A program made the translations under genes and the position numbers. From the NCBI GenBank assembly GCA_913062815.1, contig CAJXWZ010000005.1, positions 1 to 64,000 of the forward strand: a stretch of DNA of 64,000 nucleotides. Reading direction: 5' to 3'. Origin of the DNA: an uncultured Colwellia sp. Its GTDB lineage: Bacteria; Pseudomonadota; Gammaproteobacteria; Enterobacterales; Alteromonadaceae. Position 1 is the stretch's first letter; every line of letters begins with the position of its first letter. Below, piece after piece: positions 47,960 to 55,573 of this stretch. The notes beneath the pieces are model-generated. The model made no database searches and was not told the origin of the DNA. It saw nothing but the letters and a program-made list of their open reading frames with translations.

Positions 47960-48556
47960 TTAACTGAGATTTAACTGTAAAAAATCAGCAATCAGAGGTA
48001 ATTTTTTCTCAAAGTCAATAAAGCTATGATCACCGCCCTGTTCGACAATAAGGTGGCTATGCTGAAATTTATCAGCAGCTTGTTGATAATCTAACACTTC
48101 ATCACCTGTTTGTACCATAACAAGGTAATTATTTTTTTGAATATCATTAAAAGTTGGTGCGCTTTGTTCAATCGCTTTTAATGCATACATATGTTGCTCA
48201 GTCACTTGATAGACAATTTTAGTGTAGGGATTTGTTTGCTCACCAATGTATTCTTCAAGCAAATCATATGGCTTAATGGCTGGATTAATTAACACGGCAG
48301 GTAACTGATATTTGCAGCTTAAATAATGAGAAAAGTACCCTCCTAGCGAGGAGCCAATTAAATACCAGCGTTGCGCTATAGCTGAATCAAGAACACCTTC
48401 AAGTTGCCTAAGAACGTCGTCGGGCGATGTCGCTAATTGTGGGCAAACAAAATTGATGTCAGGGTAATGTTGATGAAAATACTTTCGGGCTTGTTCTGCT
48501 TTTGTTGAAAGTGGTGACGAATTAAACCCGTGGATATAAAGAATGTTTTTTTGCAC
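47960..48556 (-). CDS. yqiA: YqiA alpha/beta-hydrolase esterase
   Basis: A 198-residue esterase: YIHGFNSSPLSTKA at the N-terminus is the family hallmark, the nucleophile is in GSSLGGY, and a C-terminal His is in GGDHSF. E. coli YqiA hydrolyses acyl-CoA and short esters. The start is taken as GTG 48556, which begins at the point where E. coli YqiA does; a GTG at 48574 is also in frame. It lies 22 bp behind cpdA on the same strand. Confidence 0.9.
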   Translation of the reverse strand: MQKNILYIHGFNSSPLSTKAEQARKYFHQHYPDINFVCPQLATSPDDVLRQLEGVLDSAIAQRWYLIGSSLGGYFSHYLSCKYQLPAVLINPAIKPYDLLEEYIGEQTNPYTKIVYQVTEQHMYALKAIEQSAPTFNDIQKNNYLVMVQTGDEVLDYQQAADKFQHSHLIVEQGGDHSFIDFEKKLPLIADFLQLNLS

Positions 48557-48578
48557 TTCAGGCTCTCTATGCACTTAT

Positions 48579-49340
48579 TTATGTTGGACTAATGATTTTA
48601 CTTTGAATTGTACCATCACTATGAAGATCAAATAATCGATAACTAGGCTCAATTGAACCTGGCGCTTCTTTAGTGTCCCCAAACTGAACTGAAGTTGCCG
48701 GACAAGTATAAATATCCACCTTGTTTTTCGACAAATGACTGCCACGATGCACATGGCCACAAGCAATAGCTTTTATATTTTGCGCTGATTCATTTAGCTG
48801 CGTTATTGTTTGCCAGAAATCATCCTGACTCAACAAACCATGCTTATCAATATAATAACCAATATTAACCGGATGGTGATGCATCATCAGTAATTGACAT
48901 TTCTCATTGTCTATTTGTTCTGATAAAGCTTGCAAGCTTGCCTCGCTGACAAAACCTGACGGGGTATCACTTTTACTATCTAATAATTGCACCTGCCAAA
49001 AGTCATGCGTAATCGTTTTACTTAACTGAAACGTTGGTGCGGTTAAATGCTGGTTCAATAATTGTCTGTCGTCATGATTTCCGGCAAGAAAATAGACAGG
49101 TATAGTAAAATTAGCCTGCTGTACTGCCTCAACAAAATGTTGATAGGAGGTTTCAGAATGATCTTGGGTAAGGTCACCGGTAAAAACTGCACAGTCGACA
49201 TTTTCACGGTTTACCATATCGTCCAGCACTCGTATGAGGTTTGTCCATACACGGGCACCACAATGAGTTGCATTTTTATCTGCAAATAAATGACAATCGC
49301 TAAATTGAGCGATAACGAAAGGCTTGGCAACATTTATCAT
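48579..49340 (-). CDS. cpdA: 3',5'-cyclic AMP phosphodiesterase
   Basis: A 253-residue metallophosphoesterase: DCHLF (metal site), GDLTQDHS, GNHDD and GHVHRGS motifs in order, matching CpdA, which hydrolyses cAMP and so limits CRP activity. Three bases separate it from the yqiB gene upstream. Length and order match E. coli. Confidence 0.94.
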   Translation of the reverse strand: MINVAKPFVIAQFSDCHLFADKNATHCGARVWTNLIRVLDDMVNRENVDCAVFTGDLTQDHSETSYQHFVEAVQQANFTIPVYFLAGNHDDRQLLNQHLTAPTFQLSKTITHDFWQVQLLDSKSDTPSGFVSEASLQALSEQIDNEKCQLLMMHHHPVNIGYYIDKHGLLSQDDFWQTITQLNESAQNIKAIACGHVHRGSHLSKNKVDIYTCPATSVQFGDTKEAPGSIEPSYRLFDLHSDGTIQSKIISPT

Positions 49341-49343
49341 TGG

Positions 49344-49826
49344 CTAAGGTTGTAACTCCACTTTAACTTGGCCAAACTCTAAACATAAATGTAGCCATTC
49401 ATTTAAAAACTGATTAATTTGCTGCTTCTCATCTTGTTGATGCATTTGCTTATTAGGGTAATTGTAACGAGGTTTAACCTGGCGAATATTTTGACTGCTG
49501 ATAACCTCTGCCATACGAGCATCATGATATAAACGGATAGACATGCTAGGGTGATACACATGCTTTGCAGCATTTTCTTTATTGTTAAGTTCCGCAGTAT
49601 TCTGTTCAAAAGAAATCAATGATGTATAACGTGTTACTTCATTCACGCTAATAGTATAAGCAAGGTAATCGTTAATAAAAAAGTGACGTTGTTGATCAAG
49701 TTGAGTTTGCTGAGCTTGCACCTTTAACAATAACAAGTAATTGTTGGCGCACAGATTCATCAAGCTAACCAGGTTAGGTTGGTATCTTTTGCGCCCCTTT
49801 ACTGTACTATTTGGAAAAAAACTCAT
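49344..49826 (-). CDS. yqiB: DUF1249 protein YqiB
   Basis: A 160-residue cytoplasmic protein of the DUF1249 family, recognisable by RYQPNLVSLMNLCANNY near the N-terminus and YHDARMAEV, YPNKQMHQQDEK in the second half. Function is unknown, but its place between nudF and cpdA is conserved in gammaproteobacteria. Confidence 0.9.
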   Translation of the reverse strand: MSFFPNSTVKGRKRYQPNLVSLMNLCANNYLLLLKVQAQQTQLDQQRHFFINDYLAYTISVNEVTRYTSLISFEQNTAELNNKENAAKHVYHPSMSIRLYHDARMAEVISSQNIRQVKPRYNYPNKQMHQQDEKQQINQFLNEWLHLCLEFGQVKVELQP

Positions 49827-49877
49827 TAAACACCTTTAATCAATATATGTTCAAAATTCAATACCGTAATAATCAAC

Positions 49878-50513
49878 TTAAAGACTTTGATAATTCATTG
49901 CCAACCATTGTAAGCCAATTATGGTAGCAGCGTTACTAATTTTCCCTTGCGCTAAAAGAGACAATGCTTCAACTCGTGAAGTAAGATGTAACAAAATATC
50001 TTCATTTTCATCATCTAAGCCATGAATACTGCCAGATATTACGGCACTACTATCAAATTTAGACCAAAACAAATGAATGCATTCACTCATTCCTCCTGGG
50101 CTAGAAAGATATTTCATTACAGGCTTTATATCGCTGGGTTCTAAATTTATATTTGCTTCTTCTTTGCTTTCTCGAATAGCAACCTCAATAGGGCTTTCAC
50201 CTTTATCAAACATGCCTGCGATAAACTCAAGCAGCCAAGGAGAATCATCTGAGCGTAAAGCGCCTGCTCTAAATTGCTCTAATAACAATAACTTGTCATG
50301 TTCTGGGTCATACAACATAACTACAACTGCATCACCGCGCTCAAAAACTTCACGAGTAAAGTCTTCACTTTGTTTTGTTGAAAATAGCTTATGGCTAAGA
50401 AGGTATTCGTCGACTTTAAAAAAGCCTTGGTACTTAGTTTTAATAGCCGTAATGTCTACGTCCTTATGACCATATTGCAACATTGAAATTGGTTTTATAT
50501 TGCTATCTTGCAT
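49878..50513 (-). CDS. nudF: ADP-ribose diphosphatase NudF
   Basis: A 211-residue Nudix hydrolase that splits ADP-ribose. The Nudix box reads GMFDKGESPIEVAIRESKEEANI, with the REXXEE-type core (RESKEEA) intact, and upstream LLEQFRAGAL is typical of NudF. ATG 50513 is preferred to the GTG at 50519 because an AGAGAG site lies ahead. It is divergent from tolC, as in E. coli. Confidence 0.93.
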   Translation of the reverse strand: MQDSNIKPISMLQYGHKDVDITAIKTKYQGFFKVDEYLLSHKLFSTKQSEDFTREVFERGDAVVVMLYDPEHDKLLLLEQFRAGALRSDDSPWLLEFIAGMFDKGESPIEVAIRESKEEANINLEPSDIKPVMKYLSSPGGMSECIHLFWSKFDSSAVISGSIHGLDDENEDILLHLTSRVEALSLLAQGKISNAATIIGLQWLAMNYQSL

Positions 50514-50661
50514 ATACACTCTCTTTCTGATAATAATTTGTTACACTAGTAAACACTTATTTTATTTGGATAATTTAAAAAGTTCTGTAACATAACCTCG
50601 CATACAAACGAAATTGTAAATTACTTAAGGGGAACCAATATCCCCAAGGAAAGTTTGACCC

Positions 50662-51987
50662 ATGAAAAAAACATTAAGCACACTAATTATAGCCATTGCT
50701 AGCGCTGTGTCAGCTAACAATGCACAAGCAGATGATTTACTGTCGGTATATCAACAAGCTTTATTAAACGATACCGTCGTTTTAAAAGCCCAGGCGCAAT
50801 ATGAAATAGTTAAAGAAGACATTGTTCAAGCTCGCGCGGTTTTACTACCTACAATTAGTGCATCGGCCAGTTATTCAGATGGCGAAAGAGATGTATTTGA
50901 AGGCACAGTATCAACCCTTGAATTTAACTCGTTAGGTTATGGTGCTAGCTTGAATATGCAGCTTTATCATCATGATACTTGGTTACGCCTAGGTACGGCA
51001 GAAAAAGCAGCTCATCAAAGCGACTTAACTTATCAAGTAGCCAAGCAAGACTTAATCGTTCGTGTTGCTCAAGCATATTTTTCTTTGTTAAGTGCAAAAG
51101 ACGACTTAGTGTTTGCTCAAGCAGAAAAAGCCTCCATTGCTCGCCAACTTGAACAAACTAAACAACGTTTCTCTGTAGGCTTAACTGCCATTACCGATGT
51201 TCATGAAGCACAAGCTCAATTTGACAACGCCGTAACTGAAGAAATTCGCTCAGAAAATGCTATTTACAATGCTGAAGAAGAGCTACGTGTTATTACCAAT
51301 ACTTACCCAAGAAATATTGGTGTATTAAATACCGACCGTTTCAGTACTTCAACACCAAACCCAAACAGTGCTGATGACTGGCAAAAAACTGCAGAAGCTA
51401 AAAACCTAGAATTGATTGCAGCTAAAGTTGGTGTTGACATATCTAAACAAAACATAAAATCAGCAAGAGCTGGACATTATCCTACTCTAGATTTTGGTGC
51501 TAGCTATAATAGTAGCGATGGTGAAACTAATGGTATTAACGGTCCTACGTTAGATGATTATTCTGTAGGTATAACCTTAAATGTACCTATTTATTCAGGC
51601 GGAGCCATTGAAAGTTCTGTTCGTCAAGCACAAAGCCGCTTTGTACTTGCTAGTCAAGATTTAATGCAAACTCACCGAAGTACAGTGCGTACTACACGTA
51701 ATGCTTATAATACCGTAGTCGCGACTATTTCTGCGATTAAGGCATTAGAGCAATCTGTAGTGAGTGCAACAAAAGCACTAGAAGCAACAGAAGCCGGCTT
51801 TGAAGTGGGTACACGTACTATTGTGGATGTATTAGACAGTACGCGTAATTTATACAATGCCAAACGTAACTTGTCATCAACACGTTATGCATATATTCAA
51901 AATGTATTATTGTTAAAACGTGCTGGCGGTACTATTACTGATGAAGACATTAGCGCCATCAACACAGGTTTGATGGCTGAAAAATAG
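50662..51987 (+). CDS. tolC: outer-membrane efflux channel TolC
   Basis: A 441-residue TolC: signal peptide (ends SANNAQAD), two repeats of the outer-membrane efflux protein domain, LLSVYQQALLND at the mature start, and YSVGITLNVPIYSGG and GFEVGTRTIVDVLDSTR at the internal helical/barrel boundaries. It forms the exit duct for RND, MFS and ABC drug and toxin pumps. A strong terminator follows. Divergent from nudF. Confidence 0.94.
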   Translation: MKKTLSTLIIAIASAVSANNAQADDLLSVYQQALLNDTVVLKAQAQYEIVKEDIVQARAVLLPTISASASYSDGERDVFEGTVSTLEFNSLGYGASLNMQLYHHDTWLRLGTAEKAAHQSDLTYQVAKQDLIVRVAQAYFSLLSAKDDLVFAQAEKASIARQLEQTKQRFSVGLTAITDVHEAQAQFDNAVTEEIRSENAIYNAEEELRVITNTYPRNIGVLNTDRFSTSTPNPNSADDWQKTAEAKNLELIAAKVGVDISKQNIKSARAGHYPTLDFGASYNSSDGETNGINGPTLDDYSVGITLNVPIYSGGAIESSVRQAQSRFVLASQDLMQTHRSTVRTTRNAYNTVVATISAIKALEQSVVSATKALEATEAGFEVGTRTIVDVLDSTRNLYNAKRNLSSTRYAYIQNVLLLKRAGGTITDEDISAINTGLMAEK

Positions 51988-52032
51988 TCACGATTGTTCC
52001 ATTGTGATTGTGTTCAACAATCCATAGAAAGT

Positions 52033-52059
52033 AAAAGAGCCACAATGCGTGGCTCTTTT
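52033..52059 (+). terminator. terminator of tolC
   Basis: An 11-bp stem AAAAGAGCCAC / GTGGCTCTTTT with a 5-nt loop and a T-run, 45 bp after the tolC stop. Confidence 0.92.
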
Positions 52060-52104
52060 TTATTTTATGCAAAATTAAGATAGCTTAAGTTATTATTCAA
52101 TTTA

Positions 52105-52368
52105 GGGGCTGTTGATCTTTCGAGATTGCTTTTGCAGCGAATTGTTGGGTATTTATACAAGGCAGAGCCTTTGTCATGTGGTTGTTCCACATAAAAAGGC
52201 GATAACGCAGTAAAAATGACCAACAAACGCTGTCCGAAGGATTCGGCTAAAAGCGTTTTATTCTTTGTCGAGTAGTATTTGCTTAGAATGACTAGGCTAC
52301 GCACTACTCGCCGCGACTAAAACGCTTTTATCTCGAACAAAATTTAACCCTGAAAGATCAACAGCCCC
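52105..52368. mobile_element. 264-bp MITE-like element, copy 1
   Basis: Bounded by the inverted ends GGGGCTGTTGATC and GATCAACAGCCCC. TA lies directly outside both ends (TTTA before, TAGT after), suggesting a TA target duplication. It has the same length as copy 2 at 55310-55573, in opposite orientation, with roughly 90% identity by eye. It carries no real gene; a 79-residue open frame in it is incidental. TA targets suggest mobilisation by an IS630/mariner-type transposase, which is not present in the window. Confidence 0.8.
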
Positions 52369-52388
52369 TAGTTATTGATTTAAAAGCG

Positions 52389-53483
52389 TCACATTAAGTC
52401 TCTAAAAAAATCAACCAGCTGTTTCGCCTCTCTTTGTACGGAGTAATGTTCAAGTACTCTCTCTCTGCCATTAATGCCCATTTGTTCAAGCTTATGCTCA
52501 TCGCTTAATAATAAATCCATCTTTTCAACGACCGCAGGCAAGTCATTTATCGGCACCACATAACCGTCTTTTCCTGCACGAACAACTTCGGGCCAAGCAC
52601 CAGCTTCACTCGCTAACACCGCAGCACCACTACTCATAGCTTCAAGAATAGTTAAACCAAAACCTTCATTATCACTTAAAGCCACCACCAGTGATAAAGC
52701 ACTGAATATTTTAGGAATATCAGTAAAATCTTGTTCACCAACAAATACAATACGTTCCGTTAAACCTTTTAGATCAATTTCTGTTTGTAATTCTTTAACA
52801 AAGGCTTCATTGCTTGAGCTTATTGTGCCTACAACCACAGCAGTATAGTCAGGGTGCTTTTCAAGTACTTCAATGCAAGATTTCACAAAAAGATGTACTC
52901 CTTTTTGTGCGCGAACCCGACCTAAAATGGCAATGCCTCTTTTTCCTTTCTGTGCGGATTCAGGCAAAATATCTAACGCCTGCCATGCCGCTTCTTTATC
53001 ATTAGGCGGTAAATAAACATCCGCTTTAACACCGTGATAAATAACGGTATCAGGCTTGCGGTGTAAGTAACTTGCTGAAGCCTTGCACATAGCCAATACC
53101 GCGTCCACTCTATCGGTCAACCACAGTGTTGAACCGCTGCGGTAACGCTGAGCTGCGCTACTAAACACCACTTTAATTTTAGCTCCAAAAACATACTTTA
53201 ATAGTAAAGCTTGGATCATTTCATCAACGCGGCGAGCATGAAAAACTCTATAGCGCCCGTCACTTAGTGGCTTCCAACACAACTTCGCAACTTGCCAAAA
53301 ACTAATATTTAAAGACGGATCTGGCAAATGATGTTTACCCATTACCCGCAATGTAATCAGCTTTTGCTGTGCAGAAAGTAGCTGTAACATAGTAGAGGTA
53401 ACACCAGAAAAATTTGAATTTGAGTTGCCAATAATTAACTCTATCTCTTCATTATGGTGTATTTTTATTGTGCTTTGATTCAT
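52389..53483 (-). CDS. GT4-family glycosyltransferase
   Basis: A 364-residue GT-B fold enzyme. The N-terminal domain contains GNSNSNFSGVTS, and the C-terminal domain has RVRAQKGVHLFVKS and the EX7E motif in EGFGLTILEAMSSG. Such enzymes transfer sugar from nucleotide donors to LPS core or glycan acceptors on the cytoplasmic face. It is divergent from an lpxL-type acyltransferase gene, which fits a role in LPS core assembly. Sugar and acceptor are not readable. Confidence 0.88.
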   Translation of the reverse strand: MNQSTIKIHHNEEIELIIGNSNSNFSGVTSTMLQLLSAQQKLITLRVMGKHHLPDPSLNISFWQVAKLCWKPLSDGRYRVFHARRVDEMIQALLLKYVFGAKIKVVFSSAAQRYRSGSTLWLTDRVDAVLAMCKASASYLHRKPDTVIYHGVKADVYLPPNDKEAAWQALDILPESAQKGKRGIAILGRVRAQKGVHLFVKSCIEVLEKHPDYTAVVVGTISSSNEAFVKELQTEIDLKGLTERIVFVGEQDFTDIPKIFSALSLVVALSDNEGFGLTILEAMSSGAAVLASEAGAWPEVVRAGKDGYVVPINDLPAVVEKMDLLLSDEHKLEQMGINGRERVLEHYSVQREAKQLVDFFRDLM

Positions 53484-53631
53484 TTGGCCAACGAACTAAT
53501 GATAATTGAAACTTTGTCGCATATTCTACGATAAAGTTTTCATGGTTAACATAAGTTAATTGCCCATCTGAAAGTAACTTAGGTATAATCCCCGCAGCCA
53601 TATCTAGCCATAAATCTGTGAGTTAACTCTT

Positions 53632-54570
53632 GTGAGTAGAAATAAAGTATTGCAACCTGATTTTAAATTAGCCTTTTTATTGCCTAAATATTGGCTAACA
53701 TGGCTAGGCGTTATCATTTTGTATAGCATTTCATGGTTACCTTATAAATGGCAGCTAGGATTAGGGCGTGTGCTAGGTCGTCTACTATATAAAATTGGCT
53801 CCAAGAGAAAACACATTGCTGATGTGAACTTAAAATTATGTTTTCCACAGATGAGTGAACAAGAGCGACAGCGCATTCTAAAGAAAAACTTTGAAAACAC
53901 CGGTATAGCCCTCTTTGAAACAGGCATGGGTTGGTGGTGGCCAAACTGGCGAGTGAAAAGAAAAATAAAAATTATTGGGCTTGAGCACATAGAAAAAGCC
54001 CAACAAGAAGGCAAAGGGATTTTGCTATTAGCTATGCATTACTTAAGTGCTGAGATGACTGCTCGAGGCATTGGTTATGGCCACCCTATGGTGGTATTTT
54101 ATCGACCTCATAACAACCAACTAATGGAATATTTTCAGTTTCGAGGCCGAGGACGTTCGAATAAATACATGCTCGGAAAAAAAGACGTCAAAGGCTTAAT
54201 AAGGGCGTTAAAAGAAGGAGAAGCTTGTGTCTATTTACCCGATCAAGATTATGGAAGAAACCGTAGTTTGTTTGTCCCCTTTTATGCCATGAAAGAGACG
54301 GCAACCACTACAGGAACATTAATATTTGCTCGACAAAAAAATGTTGAGTCTATGATGTTCATTCCCACTAGAAATGATGACGACAGTGGTTATACTTTTG
54401 AAATTTCAGCGCCATTAGCTAACTTTCCAACGAAAGACGATGAAGCCGATCTTATTAGAGTTAATCAAGAATTGGAAAAGGCTATTTCGAGAAAGCCAGA
54501 ACAATATATGTGGCTACATCGGCGCTTTAAAACCCGACCAGATGAAAATGCCCCGTCTTTATATAAATAA
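53632..54570 (+). CDS. lpxL: lipid A late acyltransferase, LpxL-type
   Basis: A 312-residue inner-membrane acyltransferase that adds a secondary acyl chain to Kdo2-lipid IVA. One N-terminal TM (LTWLGVIILYSISWLPY) is followed by the HX4E catalytic motif (H136-E141 in HYLSAEM), YRPHNNQL and YLPDQDYG. The motif favours LpxL over LpxM, but paralogue choice is not certain. The start is a GTG without a strong ribosome site. Confidence 0.88.
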   Translation: MSRNKVLQPDFKLAFLLPKYWLTWLGVIILYSISWLPYKWQLGLGRVLGRLLYKIGSKRKHIADVNLKLCFPQMSEQERQRILKKNFENTGIALFETGMGWWWPNWRVKRKIKIIGLEHIEKAQQEGKGILLLAMHYLSAEMTARGIGYGHPMVVFYRPHNNQLMEYFQFRGRGRSNKYMLGKKDVKGLIRALKEGEACVYLPDQDYGRNRSLFVPFYAMKETATTTGTLIFARQKNVESMMFIPTRNDDDSGYTFEISAPLANFPTKDDEADLIRVNQELEKAISRKPEQYMWLHRRFKTRPDENAPSLYK

Positions 54571-54660
54571 TGATTTGGGTAATTCTTTGAATATTTTCCA
54601 ACTTTTTTGTATTGTATAAAGATAACGTAATAACTTACTACACTTGAAAGTTGATTTATC

Positions 54661-55305
54661 ATGGGTTTTTGGATTCGAAATGCCATTATTGCTTTGGTTT
54701 TAATTGGACTTGCTGCAGCATTTTTCCTCAATATGGATCTACTGCTGGCATTAGATCCGCAAAACCAACCAAACTCAGTAGCCTCGAGTACTGTAGAAAA
54801 AAAAGCGCCTGCTGCAAGCGACCAACTAAGTAAAAAGTCGGATAATGCTGCAGCCGAAGGACTTTCAAATTTTTACGCTAAAATATATGGTGATAAAGAA
54901 GAAAGAAAAGTCAGAAATAATGTTATTTTCTTACCTGACCCACAAGGTGACTTGGTCAAAATTTTACAAGCCCGAGAAATGGTAGTTCGTCCTTATCGTA
55001 AAAATTGGCGAGGCACAAAAGCTTCTAGACCCTTTAGAAAAGGAGAAACGCTGTACCAAAAACTTGCTGAATATTCATCAGGAGATGGACTTGAAGTTAT
55101 ATGGTGGCTTAATAAAGATTTTATTGTTAAGGACCCGTTTAGAATTGATAAAAACATTTTAAAAACAGCTAAACAAATTGGGCAAGCTGTTGCTGGGCAT
55201 TTTCAAGAAGGTATAAATAGTTATTTTTGCTATCGTCAAAGAACCCTAGTTTTCATTAATGAGCCGTTAAAATACCTTGAAGAAGAATGCATCTTGTTGA
55301 AATAG
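54661..55305 (+). CDS. TcpQ-like C-terminal domain membrane protein
   Basis: A 214-residue protein: N-terminal TM helix (AIIALVLIGLAAAFFLNM), a low-complexity Ala/Ser/Lys stretch, then a domain resembling the TcpQ/PilL C-terminal module (KGETLYQKLAEYSSGDGLEV and WWLNKDFIVKDPF). In known systems this module belongs to pilus or secretion outer-membrane complexes; no such genes are near. The stop lies 4 bp before MITE copy 2. Confidence 0.6.
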   Translation: MGFWIRNAIIALVLIGLAAAFFLNMDLLLALDPQNQPNSVASSTVEKKAPAASDQLSKKSDNAAAEGLSNFYAKIYGDKEERKVRNNVIFLPDPQGDLVKILQAREMVVRPYRKNWRGTKASRPFRKGETLYQKLAEYSSGDGLEVIWWLNKDFIVKDPFRIDKNILKTAKQIGQAVAGHFQEGINSYFCYRQRTLVFINEPLKYLEEECILLK

Positions 55306-55309
55306 CCTA

Positions 55310-55573
55310 GGGGCTGTTGATCTGTCAGGCTTAAATGCTGTTCGAGATAAAAGCGTTTTAGTAGCGGCGAGCAGTGTGTAGCCTAGTCTTTCTAAGCAAA
55401 TTCAATTCAACAAAGAATAACACGCTTTTAGCCGAATCCTTCGGACAACGTTTGTTGCTCATTTTTACTATGTTATCGCCTTTTTATGTGGAGAAACCAC
55501 ATGACAAAAGCTCCGCCTTGTATAAATACCCAACAATTCGCTGCAAAAACAATCTCGAAAGTTCAACAGCCCC
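55310..55573. mobile_element. 264-bp MITE-like element, copy 2 (inverted)
   Basis: Same ends (GGGGCTGTTGATC / TTCAACAGCCCC), the same 264-bp length as copy 1, reversed orientation, and TA outside both ends (CCTA before, TAAA after). It fills the whole gap between two converging genes: 4 bp after one stop, and its last C pairs with the G of the glnE stop codon TAG. Both copies together flank 52389-55305. Confidence 0.8.

Noticed and set aside
52065..52304. 79-residue minus-strand open frame resembling a 68-residue frame at 55374-55580
   Set aside because: Both lie inside the MITE-like copies and share sequence because the elements do; no ribosome site and no protein-like conservation pattern.
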